Shown here in pieces: positions 37,211-45,978 of a stretch of 53,460 bases of DNA (its first letter is position 1; every line of letters starts with the position of its first letter). A program made the position numbers and the translations under genes. Source of the stretch: Haliea sp. E1-2-M8 (GTDB taxonomy: Bacteria > Pseudomonadota > Gammaproteobacteria > Pseudomonadales > Halieaceae). Under the pieces are notes generated by a model. It made no database searches. It had not been told where the DNA came from and saw only the letters and a list, made by a program, of their open reading frames with translations. The stretch is from positions 1 to 53,460 of the forward strand of contig NZ_JAUTDR010000023.1 in assembly GCF_030649675.1 (NCBI RefSeq), in the 5' to 3' direction.

Positions 37211-37924
37211 CTATTCCAGCGCGTACTGGAACGTGCTGACCACCCGCAGGCGCTTCACTCGCGAGCTGCCGTCATCCCAGTCACTGCCGTCGCTGCCGGT
37301 GATGCGGATGACACCCTGGTTGGCTGAGCGCAGGGCGCCGACCCGGGCCCCGGCCTCGGCGGCGAATTTTTCCGCCTGTTCGCGGGCATTGCGCGTAGCT
37401 TCCGCCAGCAGCGCCGGCTTGACCTCGTTGAACCCGCGCAGCTGGTAGCGTGGCCCGCTGCCGCCCTCGATTTCCACGCCGGCCTCGATCAGCGGGTCAA
37501 TGCCGAGCGCGGTGGCTTCCACCAGGCCGACCCGGGCGGACTGGACGATGACCATGCCGCTGCCGGTATAGCGCAGGGGCTGGTTGCCCGCGCCGTACTC
37601 GCGTGAATAGGCATCCTGCACCTGCAGTGGCCTGATCTCCACCTCATCCGCGGTGAAGCCTGCGTCCGCGAGAAAGCTGGTCACCCGCGCCCGGTCCTCG
37701 GCCAGCGCCTGCTGGACCTCGGCGAAGGCGCTGCCGGCGCGGCGGAAGGTCAGGTTCCAGGCCGCGAAATCGCTTTCGACGTCAGCCTCGGCGAGGCCCT
37801 TGATAGTGACTGAGCGGTCCTCCAGTTTAAAGCGCTGGAGGCCGTCGCCAACTGTCCAGCCGGCGGCCGCAACACCCAGCGCCAGTACCAGGGCCGCCAG
37901 CCAATAACCCGGTTTGCCAGTCAT
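37211..37924 (-). CDS. SIMPL domain (DUF541) periplasmic protein
   Basis: A 237-residue protein with an N-terminal signal anchor (WLAALVLALGVAAAGWTV) and the SIMPL domain: VTIKGLAEADVESDFAAWNLTFRRAG, LRYTGSGMVIVQSARV and GSGPRYQLRGFNEVKPALLAEATRNAREQAEKFAAEAG. Family members are exported and some assemble into large rings; their biochemical role is unclear. Its ATG overlaps the stop of the retropepsin-like gene (ATGA), so the two are co-translated. It converges with the P450 gene, 5 bp apart. Confidence 0.88.
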   Translation of the reverse strand: MTGKPGYWLAALVLALGVAAAGWTVGDGLQRFKLEDRSVTIKGLAEADVESDFAAWNLTFRRAGSAFAEVQQALAEDRARVTSFLADAGFTADEVEIRPLQVQDAYSREYGAGNQPLRYTGSGMVIVQSARVGLVEATALGIDPLIEAGVEIEGGSGPRYQLRGFNEVKPALLAEATRNAREQAEKFAAEAGARVGALRSANQGVIRITGSDGSDWDDGSSRVKRLRVVSTFQYALE

Positions 37925-38478
37925 GCGGCGCTGGCTTCGGCGTCATCCCCAGGCTCGCAGGACGGCCGGGTGAGATAGGTCGAATTCACGTCCACCAGGC
38001 CCAGGTCCTGCAGGGTGCGGCGCCCGATCAGGACCGGGTAGATCATCTCGCCGCGATCGCGCAGGGAGAACTGCTCGCTATGAATCTGGTCGCCGATGCA
38101 AAGGTCCAGCCTCACCACCGGCCGCCGGTCATCGCCGCCGGCGCCGCGTACCAGGATGAATCGCTCTACTGGCAGCGCCATCGGCGTCAGCAATTGTTCG
38201 CCGCTGGCGGCGTCTTCCAGTTCCAGTTCGAACTCAACCCAGTCTTCTCCATCCCGGTCACGCAGCTCAATGGCTGTGGCATGCATGGAGGATGTCAGGG
38301 CGCCGGAATCGAGCTTGACCTTCACCGTGGCCCCGACGGGCATCACGATGGCTTTCTCGACCCAGCCCAACACCCTGGCTTCTTCAGCGTCGCTGGCGGA
38401 AGCCGCGGTCAGGGTTGAGGCCAGCAGCCCCAGCAGGCACAGGGAAAGCCGTGACAGCGACAGGCGTAATTGTTGCAT
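37921..38478 (-). CDS. Retropepsin-like aspartic protease family protein (RimK-associated ATP-dependent zinc protease family)
   Basis: A 185-residue protein with a signal peptide (about 1-28). KVKLDSGALTSSMHA around residues 54-67 is the Asp-Ser/Thr-Gly-Ala motif of the retropepsin-like fold found in the family called putative ATP-dependent zinc proteases, often next to rimK genes. GEMIYPVLIGRRTLQDLGLVDV is the conserved C-terminal flap/helix region. The family name implies protease activity, but this is not proven. It is followed by SIMPL in a two-gene operon. Confidence 0.85.
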   Translation of the reverse strand: MQQLRLSLSRLSLCLLGLLASTLTAASASDAEEARVLGWVEKAIVMPVGATVKVKLDSGALTSSMHATAIELRDRDGEDWVEFELELEDAASGEQLLTPMALPVERFILVRGAGGDDRRPVVRLDLCIGDQIHSEQFSLRDRGEMIYPVLIGRRTLQDLGLVDVNSTYLTRPSCEPGDDAEASAA

Positions 38479-38614
38479 GCGATCTCCAAAGATTCTTGTA
38501 CAGGCACCGCTAGCGGATCACCTGTCTGGTCAGAATAACTGCGTTGCCCCAGTAGACCGCGGAACAGGTGTTTTTATCCGCGAATCCGTTAGAGTAAGTC
38601 CACGACGTACTGGA

Positions 38615-39541
38615 ATGATAACAGGGCGAATGCAGGTGGAGTGGCAGGGGGCATTGGCACGGCACTTCGGAAGTGATCTCAATCTGCTGTTGCAGCAGTT
38701 TGGCGCCGAGGTTGTGCATGCCGAGGAGCTGACCCGCCTTGTCTCCCGGCGCCAGCGCAAGGCCGTATTCAAACTGAAGCTCGCGGACGGGCGGCTGCTA
38801 AAGGCGCGGCGCTTCAGGACCGGGCAGGAAGTCGTCCTTGCCGCCGCCCTGGCACCTTTGCTGGATGGCAGACACTACTCGCGGGTGCTGGCTAATCTGG
38901 GGACCTCGACGCTTGAGGAGTGGAGGTCCGGGACGGTCCTTGCCGCCGAGGCCGTTACGACAGGGCATGCACGCAAGGCCGGCGAACTGCTGGGGCGGTT
39001 GCATATGACCACCGGGCTGCCCGGCCCCGAAGCCGCGCCGGTGCTGATGGTAGCAGAACATCTCGGCCTTATGCAGGAGCACCTTGCCGCCCTCCTTGAG
39101 CAGGGCGTGCTGGCATCGTCTGACGCTGCGTCCCTGCTGGAGCTTGCCCTCGGCACAATGCCTGCACACTTTGAGGCGGGGCTTATCCACGGTGATTTCT
39201 GTATTGAGAACATGGTGGTTAGCAGCTCTGGGGAACTGGTGCTGATCGACAATGAGAGCATGTGCGTCGGTCCCCTGGATTTCGATATCGCACGTGCCTG
39301 GTGTCGCTGGCCGATGACCACTGCTGCCCGCGCCGGGTTCGTCACAGGGTATACACAGTTCCGTGGCTTGGAATCCTTCACCCCGCACTGCCAGTTCTGG
39401 GCAATAAGGGCACTGTTGATGTCGGTATATGTGCACCTCAAGCATGAGCGGCCCTGTCAGCCTGCAGTAACGGCTCTCAAACGCCTGGCTGCGGGCGCGG
39501 AGAGCGGCTACTGGGCCTCGCTTGCCCAGGTCGAGAGGTAG
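38615..39541 (+). CDS. Aminoglycoside phosphotransferase/choline kinase-like protein
   Basis: A 308-residue protein with the phosphotransferase fold of the APH family: LIHGDFCIENMV carries the catalytic Asp194 and Asn199, and LIDNES the metal-binding Asp212. The N-lobe nucleotide loop is degenerate (KLKLADGRLLKARRF). It may phosphorylate a small alcohol or sugar acceptor; an antibiotic-resistance role is not implied. Start could be ATG 38615 or 38630 (MQVEWQG); neither has a good ribosome binding site, and the long open frame upstream is antisense to the retropepsin-like gene. It converges on the glycosyltransferase of the next operon, 20 bp apart. Confidence 0.75.
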   Translation: MITGRMQVEWQGALARHFGSDLNLLLQQFGAEVVHAEELTRLVSRRQRKAVFKLKLADGRLLKARRFRTGQEVVLAAALAPLLDGRHYSRVLANLGTSTLEEWRSGTVLAAEAVTTGHARKAGELLGRLHMTTGLPGPEAAPVLMVAEHLGLMQEHLAALLEQGVLASSDAASLLELALGTMPAHFEAGLIHGDFCIENMVVSSSGELVLIDNESMCVGPLDFDIARAWCRWPMTTAARAGFVTGYTQFRGLESFTPHCQFWAIRALLMSVYVHLKHERPCQPAVTALKRLAAGAESGYWASLAQVER

Positions 39542-39561
39542 TTCGCCAGGGCTTGCCACAT

Positions 39562-40782
39562 TCAGGCTAACGCGAGAATCCGCTCAATCACTGTCGGTCT
39601 GGCGGCCATGACGGCGAGTTCCCAGGTTCTGGCGTCGGCCAGGCGCTGGCTGAGCTCGCCCCTCCCGCACTGGATACGCTGCAGCGCGGCGTGAATATTG
39701 CTGGCAGTGACGGTTCCGCGGATTTCCGTCGTCAGCGTCTCTGCCAGGCCCAGCTCTCCGCAGCGGCGAGCCAGCCCCGGTTGGTCAGAAAAGAAAGGGT
39801 AAGAAAGCATGGGGACACCGTGAAAGATTGCCTCATGCGTGGAATTCAGCCCCTGGTGGGTAAGAAAAACGCCGGCCTGTGCCAACACCTGCCTCTGGTC
39901 GACGTACTCTTCGAGGCGGACACGGGGGCCAGCGATTCCTGCAGGTACGCATTCCCGGGATTGGCCGCCCAGTGCGATCAGCACGGCGAGGTCGCCTCGA
40001 TCATGTGCGGCCTGGGACAAGGCTTGCAGCAGTGTCCAGGCAGCGTCCGCGTAGTAGCGCCAGATGACCGTGCCCAGCGATGCGTAAATCTTGCTGGTGC
40101 CTTCTTCCGCAGAGGGGAATGGGTTGGCATTTCGCGTGCTGCCGGTTGGAGAGGGCTGGTCATCACCCAGTGAGCCAAAAAAAGCGCAGGGTTCAAAAGC
40201 GCTTCGCTCAGCAGGGGTGAGGAATTCAGGCGGCTCGCAAATCAGGTTCAGCTGCGTGCTCAGCCCACCCATGTAGCTGAAGGGGGAAGCATCCGCCAGC
40301 CCATAGCGATCCCGCAGTGTGGCAACTGCTCGCAGGCAGGCGTCATCAAGCTGGACCCGCGGGTCCAACTGCAGCTCCGACATGGCGGTTCGCGGTGGCA
40401 TATTATGCCCGGGACAGATATTCACGCGCGGCAGCTGCAAGCACTCTGCTACCGGACGCGCAATCACGGCGAAAGCGTCATGGATGATCAGATGTGGCGC
40501 CAGCGTCGCGACCTCCGCGATGACCGACTCGGCAAAGTGGGCGGCAAAGCTGACGTAGCGGCAGGGTATCGGACGGGAACGGTTGTCCGCCGCTGCCAGC
40601 GGCCGTTGCCGGAACAGATCGTGGAAGACACCCCCGCTGGCCTTGATTGCGCTGCGGAAGCGCTGGTCGCTGAAGACATGGGGCTCGACGCCGACCTCTG
40701 TGAGGTTTGCGATTATTGGCAACAGACGTTTCATATGGCCGAATTCGGGCATGCAGAACAGCGCGATTCTGATACGGGCCAT
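39562..40782 (-). CDS. UGT/MGT-type (GT1) glycosyltransferase
   Basis: A 406-residue GT-B glycosyltransferase from ATG 40782 (MARIRIALFCMPEFGH). The opening strand with FGHMKRLLPIIANL is the acceptor-domain start of macrolide/UDP-glycosyltransferases. The donor signature is degenerate: FLTHQGLNSTHEAIFHGVPMLSYPFFSDQPGLARR has the His, Asn-Ser-Thr, Glu and Asp-Gln residues of the PSPG box. It probably glycosylates a small hydrophobic acceptor, such as a lipid, carotenoid or natural product. It is the third gene of the minus-strand operon with the nucleotidyltransferase and HprK-like kinase (108-bp gap). Confidence 0.85.
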   Translation of the reverse strand: MARIRIALFCMPEFGHMKRLLPIIANLTEVGVEPHVFSDQRFRSAIKASGGVFHDLFRQRPLAAADNRSRPIPCRYVSFAAHFAESVIAEVATLAPHLIIHDAFAVIARPVAECLQLPRVNICPGHNMPPRTAMSELQLDPRVQLDDACLRAVATLRDRYGLADASPFSYMGGLSTQLNLICEPPEFLTPAERSAFEPCAFFGSLGDDQPSPTGSTRNANPFPSAEEGTSKIYASLGTVIWRYYADAAWTLLQALSQAAHDRGDLAVLIALGGQSRECVPAGIAGPRVRLEEYVDQRQVLAQAGVFLTHQGLNSTHEAIFHGVPMLSYPFFSDQPGLARRCGELGLAETLTTEIRGTVTASNIHAALQRIQCGRGELSQRLADARTWELAVMAARPTVIERILALA

Positions 40783-40890
40783 CGTCAGTGCAACTCCTCT
40801 CTCGAATCGGCTTTGACGTCCCGGTAAAGCGGTAAAGACATCCTTCCGCCAGTCCATGGTTGAGTTTTTTCAGACATGGAGCACTGGTAG

Positions 40891-42003
40891 CTAGCCGGGC
40901 CTGGGTTTGCCTGGCTTGCGGTAGTGCCAGAGTCGGGCGGGCAGCGTCAGGGACCGGCCCGCCCAGTAGCGAGGCATGGACACGGGCAGCAGGCGGGAAA
41001 ATAGCAGGCGGTTGCCCAGATGTCGCCGCGGCCGGCCATATATCGCGAGGGCTTGTTGCCTGCTTTCCACCAGCAGCAGCTCCCGTCGGCGGTCTAGTGC
41101 CTGCGCCAGCCGCGGGCAGTCGCTACTTGCGTCCAGCAGCAGCAGACAAAAAGCCAGTACATTCAGTACCAGCTTGAGGCTGCCCTCGGAGCTGCGCCCG
41201 GCAAGGAAAGCATCCCAGTCGGTGCCCTGGTCCAGAGCCCGCAGAATCATGTAGAGATCCCAGACCTTTTTCAGGTTGTGCTTTCCGGTCTGGATATCGG
41301 TGCCCAGGCCGACCGCTACAATCAGCAGTGTGTCCAGGTCGGACAGGGTTTGGTAGTGGACGCCGGCGACAGTAAACGTCTGGGCCTGCTGCCACATCTC
41401 TGCGCTGTCAAACTGGATCCCCGGTAGCCTGCGAATGGTGTGGTGAATATCGACCGCCCCGGCGTCGCCCCTGACGTCGATGGCGTGAATGCCCCAGATG
41501 CGGTTGCGGGTGTCGAGCTGGGCGTGCGCGGGCGCGTTCAGGCCCGCCCTGGCAAGGGCCTGCACGGTGAGGTCAAGGTCTTGCGGCCTTACCAGGATGT
41601 CCACGTCCCACATGAAGCGCTTGTCCATATCGCCGAAGAAACGCTGTGCCAGGTACAGGCCCTTGAGAAGCAGATAGGGGATCCCGGCCGCGGTGAGCTG
41701 CTGGTCTATGATTGGCAGCAGGGCGCGGCAGCGGCTGGCCCGCGCCAGTTGTTGCGCGGCTGCGGCCTCGAGGGCCGCAATGCCCGCCGCGGGCAGGTAG
41801 TCCTGCAGTGGGAGTTCGCCGGCCAGCATATGGAAGTGGCCGGCCAACTTGCTCTGCACCAGCAGCGTACACATTTCCTCCGTATGAGCTGCCGCTGCAG
41901 CCAGCAACGCCGTGGCCCTCGCGGTATCACCCTCAAGTAACAACCGTAGCAGATCGCTGATCAGACGCTGTGTTGGCAAAGTTGCATGCAGTGGAAAGCT
42001 CAA
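40891..42003 (-). CDS. Nucleotidyltransferase family protein (uncharacterised, NTP_transf_5-like)
   Basis: About 370 residues. A helical N-terminal region leads to YLLLKGLYLAQRFFGDMDKR and MWDVDILVRPQDLD, the Lys-Gly and Asp-x-Asp signature of the putative nucleotidyltransferase family PF14907 (often seen with lasso peptide, HprK-like and polysaccharide genes), followed by VDIHHTIRR and a helical C-terminal domain. I infer a TTG start at 42003: it overlaps the stop of the upstream kinase as TTGA, and no ATG or GTG in the frame upstream gives a similar fit. The product is probably cytoplasmic and transfers a nucleotide to a protein, peptide or small molecule. Confidence 0.8.
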   Translation of the reverse strand: MSFPLHATLPTQRLISDLLRLLLEGDTARATALLAAAAAHTEEMCTLLVQSKLAGHFHMLAGELPLQDYLPAAGIAALEAAAAQQLARASRCRALLPIIDQQLTAAGIPYLLLKGLYLAQRFFGDMDKRFMWDVDILVRPQDLDLTVQALARAGLNAPAHAQLDTRNRIWGIHAIDVRGDAGAVDIHHTIRRLPGIQFDSAEMWQQAQTFTVAGVHYQTLSDLDTLLIVAVGLGTDIQTGKHNLKKVWDLYMILRALDQGTDWDAFLAGRSSEGSLKLVLNVLAFCLLLLDASSDCPRLAQALDRRRELLLVESRQQALAIYGRPRRHLGNRLLFSRLLPVSMPRYWAGRSLTLPARLWHYRKPGKPRPG

Positions 42004-43136
42004 TTGCCGGGATCCGGGCTGCAATCGTGATTCAGTAACTCCAGCAAGGCGTCGGCCCCGCGGCTGTCCCGATAACTGTCCCTGCCCAGCAGGCACTCCC
42101 AGGCAGGAACAGACGCTGCGAGTTGTTGGCACAAGGTGTGGTCATCGGGCGCCCGCCTGCGGGTAAGGCCGGTTGGCAAGACCGTGAATACCTCGGACAA
42201 CCGGTCGGGGCCGATATGCCCAAACAGCCCCTGTCGGAGCTGCATGCTGGCTGTGCTGGCGTCCAGCCGGCGCAGCTCCAGGCCGCCGGGCTGCCCGCTC
42301 TGGCGCGGGAACAGCAGCACGGCTGCCTTTGCCTCGGCCACAGGCTCGCGCCCCAGCAGGGTGCAAAACTGCCGTGGCGTAATGCTCCCGGCCCCTTGTT
42401 TCGCCGGTATTAGCGCCAGTTTTTCCGGCTGCTGGGCCTCTGCCAGCGTGGCGCGGCAGCGGTAGCCCCGGGCGCCGATTTGCTCTCTCATCCCGGGAAA
42501 CAGGTCCATGGTTCCGTCGCGTATCGAGACAATGGTTGGCATGCCACGGACCGTAGTCGCCGCGCCTGCAGTTCTCACCAGGAGGCGGTCGTTGGTGAGG
42601 AAGCCACCAGGAGAGCGGGTGAGAGCATAGGTCAGCAGGCTGGTCTTGCCGGCCTCCCGGCGGCCACTGATGATGGCCGCGCGGCCGTTGAGGGAGAAGG
42701 CGGATGCGTGCAGAAACCGGTGCCCGCGCAATTGAGCGATGCCCATGGCCAGTTCCCGCACTACCCGCATCAAGTTGATGCGGGAGTCGGTATGCGCCTC
42801 AGCAGCAACCAGCTCAATGTGCTGTTCGCGGACCAGATAAAACAGGTGATGATCGGCATCGTAAAGCGCAATGTCATGGCCCGGCACGTTCCAGCAGGGC
42901 AGGTCCAGGGTTCGGGTGTCCAGCATGAAGACCCGGCGTTGCCCGCCCAGAGGGCCGCCCGCCCGCAGATCCTGGAACCTGGCACCGTCATAGGTGAGCG
43001 TCACAGTTACATCGGGGGTATCCCCGATGGGCGCGAACCAGGGAAGCAGGAACTCCTCCAGCCAAACCGCATCATCGCTTGCATCGGTGCCAACGCATAC
43101 TTTCAGACCTTCGTAGTTGAGCATTACCCTGGTCAT
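42000..43136 (-). CDS. HprK-related serine kinase-like protein
   Basis: A 378-residue protein. The second half resembles the C-terminal kinase domain of HPr kinase/phosphorylase: LHASAFSLNGRAAIISGRREAGKTSLLTYAL (residues about 142-171) has the P-loop-like GRREAGKTS with the conserved His-Ala-Ser before it, then FLTNDRLLV in place of the usual second motif. Relatives (HprK-related kinase families A and B) accompany PqqD-like and nucleotidyltransferase proteins in modification clusters rather than the PTS. No PqqD-like protein or HPr is visible nearby. It is the first gene of the operon with the nucleotidyltransferase and glycosyltransferase and is divergent from modA. Autonomous kinase activity is inferred only. 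Confidence 0.78.
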   Translation of the reverse strand: MTRVMLNYEGLKVCVGTDASDDAVWLEEFLLPWFAPIGDTPDVTVTLTYDGARFQDLRAGGPLGGQRRVFMLDTRTLDLPCWNVPGHDIALYDADHHLFYLVREQHIELVAAEAHTDSRINLMRVVRELAMGIAQLRGHRFLHASAFSLNGRAAIISGRREAGKTSLLTYALTRSPGGFLTNDRLLVRTAGAATTVRGMPTIVSIRDGTMDLFPGMREQIGARGYRCRATLAEAQQPEKLALIPAKQGAGSITPRQFCTLLGREPVAEAKAAVLLFPRQSGQPGGLELRRLDASTASMQLRQGLFGHIGPDRLSEVFTVLPTGLTRRRAPDDHTLCQQLAASVPAWECLLGRDSYRDSRGADALLELLNHDCSPDPGN

Positions 43137-43417
43137 TGCTTGCTGTCCCGCGTCACGCCGCCGCAGTGCCCATGTCGCGGGGTCACAGGCATCCGACGCA
43201 GGACAGGCTAGCAGCCCCGGGTTTTTATTCCAAGGCCCGGGCGCTGGGTCGGGTTGCTGGAAGTCGCGCCCTGCCGCTCAAGCCCGGGGCTGGACCTGGG
43301 CGCGCAGTGTGGACAGTCTTGGCTTGCCCGCCGCGCGGCAAGCAAAAGCAAGGCTGCCCTCGGTACCCGCTCTGGCGCGTGATAGGATTCCCATAATTGA
43401 AGAGTGGAGAGACCGAT
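43137..43417. other. Divergent region, HprK-like operon / modABC
   Basis: 281 bp, GC-rich. I looked for a small precursor-like gene and for a ModE or molybdenum-cofactor riboswitch element and see neither. The CCGGGTTTTTATTCCAAGGCCCGG segment near 43217 is a short inverted repeat, and AAGCCCGGGGCTG near 43279 another; neither resembles a known regulator site. Confidence 0.4.
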
Positions 43418-44197
43418 TTGCTGCTGATCCGGTGTACTGTTGCGCTGGGGCTGGCCATGCTGCTGCCGCTATCGCTGCGCGCAGCCGATCCGGTCATCGC
43501 CGCCGCCTCCGATCTCAAATTTGCCCTGGACGAAATTGCCGGCGCCTTCACCGTCGATACCGGACACGAGGTGCGCCTGACCTACGGTTCCTCCGGGCTG
43601 ATGGCAACCCAGATCCGCAATGGCGCACCGTTTCAGCTTTATTTGTCGGCGGATGAGGACTACGTGCTGCAGCTACACGCGGATGGCTACACCCGCGACC
43701 AAGGGACGCTATACGCCGCGGGACGGCTGGCCCTGGTGGTGCCCCACAATTCCCCCTTGCCTGTGGCTGGCAATCTGGACGGCCTCGGGCTGGCGCTGCG
43801 GGCTGGGCAGGTCCGGCGTTTCGCGATTGCCAATCCGGAACATGCGCCCTACGGCGCGCGGGCCCGGGAGGCGCTGCAGCATGCCGGGCTCTGGGAGCTT
43901 GCGCTGCCGCGGCTGGTGTATGGCGAGAACGTGTCCCAGGCAGCGCAGTTCGCCACTGGCGGCTCCGCCGAGGGCGGCATCATTGCCCTCTCCCTTGCAC
44001 TGTCGCCGGCACTGGCGGCGGTTGCGGATTACGCGGTCATCCCCGCCAGCTATCACGCGCCGCTGCTGCAGCGAATGGTGTTGCTGCAAACGGCGGGTGC
44101 CACCGCGGAGGCATTCTATGCCTACCTGCAGCAGTCTGCCGCGCGCGCGGTGATGCGGCGTTATGGCTTTACCCTGCCGGACGAAGAGCTGCAGTGA
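43418..44197 (+). CDS. modA: Molybdate ABC transporter, periplasmic binding protein
   Basis: A 259-residue protein from TTG 43418 with GGAG 8 nt upstream; the signal peptide is LIRCTVALGLAMLLPLSLRA-AD. The mature protein starts with VIAAASDLKFALDEIAG, YGSSGLMATQIRNGAPFQLYLSAD, the molybdate-binding Ser/Tyr regions, and LVYGENVSQAAQFATGG in the second lobe. It captures molybdate (or tungstate) for the ModBC importer, which is needed for molybdenum-cofactor enzymes. It is the first gene of modABC. Confidence 0.92.
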   Translation: MLLIRCTVALGLAMLLPLSLRAADPVIAAASDLKFALDEIAGAFTVDTGHEVRLTYGSSGLMATQIRNGAPFQLYLSADEDYVLQLHADGYTRDQGTLYAAGRLALVVPHNSPLPVAGNLDGLGLALRAGQVRRFAIANPEHAPYGARAREALQHAGLWELALPRLVYGENVSQAAQFATGGSAEGGIIALSLALSPALAAVADYAVIPASYHAPLLQRMVLLQTAGATAEAFYAYLQQSAARAVMRRYGFTLPDEELQ

Positions 44198-44889
44198 ACA
44201 GCAGCGGCCTGGATTTTACTGCCCTGCGCCTGTCCCTGGAGCTGGCGGGGGTGACGGTGCTGTTGCTGTTGCCGCTGGCGCTGATGACGGCACGTTTTCT
44301 CGCCTGGCGGCGTTTTCCCGGCAAGTCCCTGCTGGAGGCGGCACTGGCGGTGCCCCTGGTACTGCCACCGACGGTGGTCGGCTACTACCTGCTGGTCGGG
44401 ATGGGCAGCGGTTCCTGGCTGGGAGGCTGGGTGGAACGCATTACCGGGCAGTCCCTGGTATTCAGTTTCTCCGGGCTGGTGGTGGCCTCGGTGATCGTCA
44501 ACATCCCTTTTGCGGTACAGCCCATGCAGCGCGCCTTGGAGGCTATTCCGGGCGAAGTGCGGGATGCTGCCGCCTGCTGCGGCATGGGTTTCTGGCGCAC
44601 CCTGCTGACGGTGGAGCTGCCGCTGGCGTGGCCGGGGGTGGTCACCGCCTTTGTGCTGACATTCGCCCATACCCTCGGCGAGTTCGGCGTCGTGTTGATG
44701 GTGGGCGGTAGCATCCCCGGGGAGACCCAGACCATCGCCATCGCAATTTACGACCGGGTACAGGCTTTTGACTACACCGCCGCCGGGCAGATGTCGCTGC
44801 TGCTGCTGGTGTTTTCGCTGCTGGTGCTGGCGCTCGCTGGCGGCTGGGGCCGCCGCATCGGGAGACGGGATGCCCTGCCCAGGATCTGA
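44194..44889 (+). CDS. modB: Molybdate ABC transporter, permease
   Basis: A 231-residue permease with five membrane helices starting at AGVTVLLLLPLALMTARF. The EAA loop is EAIPGEVRDAAACCGMGFWRTLLTVELPLAWPGVV, where ModC docks, and AHTLGEFGVVLMVGG is the ModB-specific helix. GTG 44194 overlaps the modA TGA (GTGA). It forms the channel through the inner membrane. Confidence 0.95.
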   Translation: MNSSGLDFTALRLSLELAGVTVLLLLPLALMTARFLAWRRFPGKSLLEAALAVPLVLPPTVVGYYLLVGMGSGSWLGGWVERITGQSLVFSFSGLVVASVIVNIPFAVQPMQRALEAIPGEVRDAAACCGMGFWRTLLTVELPLAWPGVVTAFVLTFAHTLGEFGVVLMVGGSIPGETQTIAIAIYDRVQAFDYTAAGQMSLLLLVFSLLVLALAGGWGRRIGRRDALPRI

Positions 44890-45967
44890 CTTCCGGCTCT
44901 CTGTCACCCTGGGGCAGCCGGTGCCGATCTCGGCGGAACTTGCCTGCGGCGGCGGGGAGCTGCTGGCCCTGGTGGGGCCTTCCGGGAGTGGCAAATCCAC
45001 CTTGCTGCGACTGGTTGCGGGCCTGGTTCGGCCGGTACAGGGGCGCATAGAGTGTGGCTCTGCTTGCTGGTTCGACAGTGCCCGTGGCCTGCACCTGTCG
45101 CCGCAGCAACGCCGGGTCGGTTTCGTGCCCCAGCACTACGGCCTGTTTCCGCACATGACAGCCCTCGGCAATGTCATGGCGGGGCTGCACGCGCTGCCGG
45201 CCCGGGAGCGCGCAGCCAGGGCGCGGCAGTGGCTGGCCAGGGTCCACCTGGCGGGTCTGGAACAGCGACGGCCGGCGGAGCTTTCCGGGGGTGAGCAGCA
45301 GCGGGTGGCGCTGGCGCGGGCGCTGGTTGGCGAGCCGTCCATACTGCTGCTGGACGAGCCCTTTTCGGCGGTGGACCAGGTTACCCGGCAGACGCTTCAC
45401 CTGGAACTGGCGGAGCTGAAGCAGGAGTTGGGGATTCCGGTGATTCTCGTCACCCACGACCTGGACGAGGCCCTGTTGCTCGCGGATCACATGACCCTGC
45501 TGGCGCGTGGCCACACCCTGCAGTCGGGGCGCCCGCAAGCCGTCATGGCGGCGCCAGTCAACGCGGAGGCGGCCCGCCTGCTGGGGATGCGCAACCTGCT
45601 GCCCGGTACACTGCTGCGCCACGATAAAACTGCTGCTACCAGCTGGATCCGCGCCGGCAGCGTGGAGCTTGCGGCGGCGCTGGCGCCGGACCTGGACCCG
45701 GGAACCTCTGTGGTATGGATGGTGCCGCCCGGTGCCATGCGCCTGACTGCAGGTGCGGCGGCGTCACCTGCGGATTCGCTACGAGTCTGTATCCACAGTT
45801 TGCTGCCGCTGGGAGACAGCGTGCGGGTCTCCGCCAGCATCCCGGGGCTGGGCGCGCCTCTGTATCTGCAGATTCAACCGGCAGAGGTGGCCGCGCTGAA
45901 CCTGCAGGCCGGGAGTGAGGCCCGGGTGGAATTTTCCCGCGCGAAGATACGCTTGTTGCGTGCCTAG
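44870..45967 (+). CDS. modC: Molybdate ABC transporter, ATP-binding protein
   Basis: A 365-residue ATPase. Walker A GPSGSGKST, Q-loop FVPQHYGLFPHMTAL, signature LSGGEQQRVALARAL, Walker B ILLLDEPFSAVD and H-loop VTHDLDEAL are all intact. The last 90 residues form the regulatory MOP-like domain (LPLGDSVRVSASIPGLGAPLYLQIQ), which binds oxyanion and inhibits transport. ATG 44870 has GGAGACGGG directly upstream and overlaps the modB 3' end by 20 bp. Confidence 0.96.
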   Translation: MPCPGSDFRLSVTLGQPVPISAELACGGGELLALVGPSGSGKSTLLRLVAGLVRPVQGRIECGSACWFDSARGLHLSPQQRRVGFVPQHYGLFPHMTALGNVMAGLHALPARERAARARQWLARVHLAGLEQRRPAELSGGEQQRVALARALVGEPSILLLDEPFSAVDQVTRQTLHLELAELKQELGIPVILVTHDLDEALLLADHMTLLARGHTLQSGRPQAVMAAPVNAEAARLLGMRNLLPGTLLRHDKTAATSWIRAGSVELAAALAPDLDPGTSVVWMVPPGAMRLTAGAAASPADSLRVCIHSLLPLGDSVRVSASIPGLGAPLYLQIQPAEVAALNLQAGSEARVEFSRAKIRLLRA

Positions 45968-45978
45968 GAGGTCGCGCC

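Noticed and set aside
43137..43417. A short lasso-peptide-like or PqqD-like gene before the HprK-like kinase
   Set aside because: Both strands were read; only very short or antisense frames without leader or core features were found.
43137..43417. Molybdenum-cofactor riboswitch or ModE box upstream of modA
   Set aside because: No ModE palindrome and no riboswitch-like conserved core were recognised.
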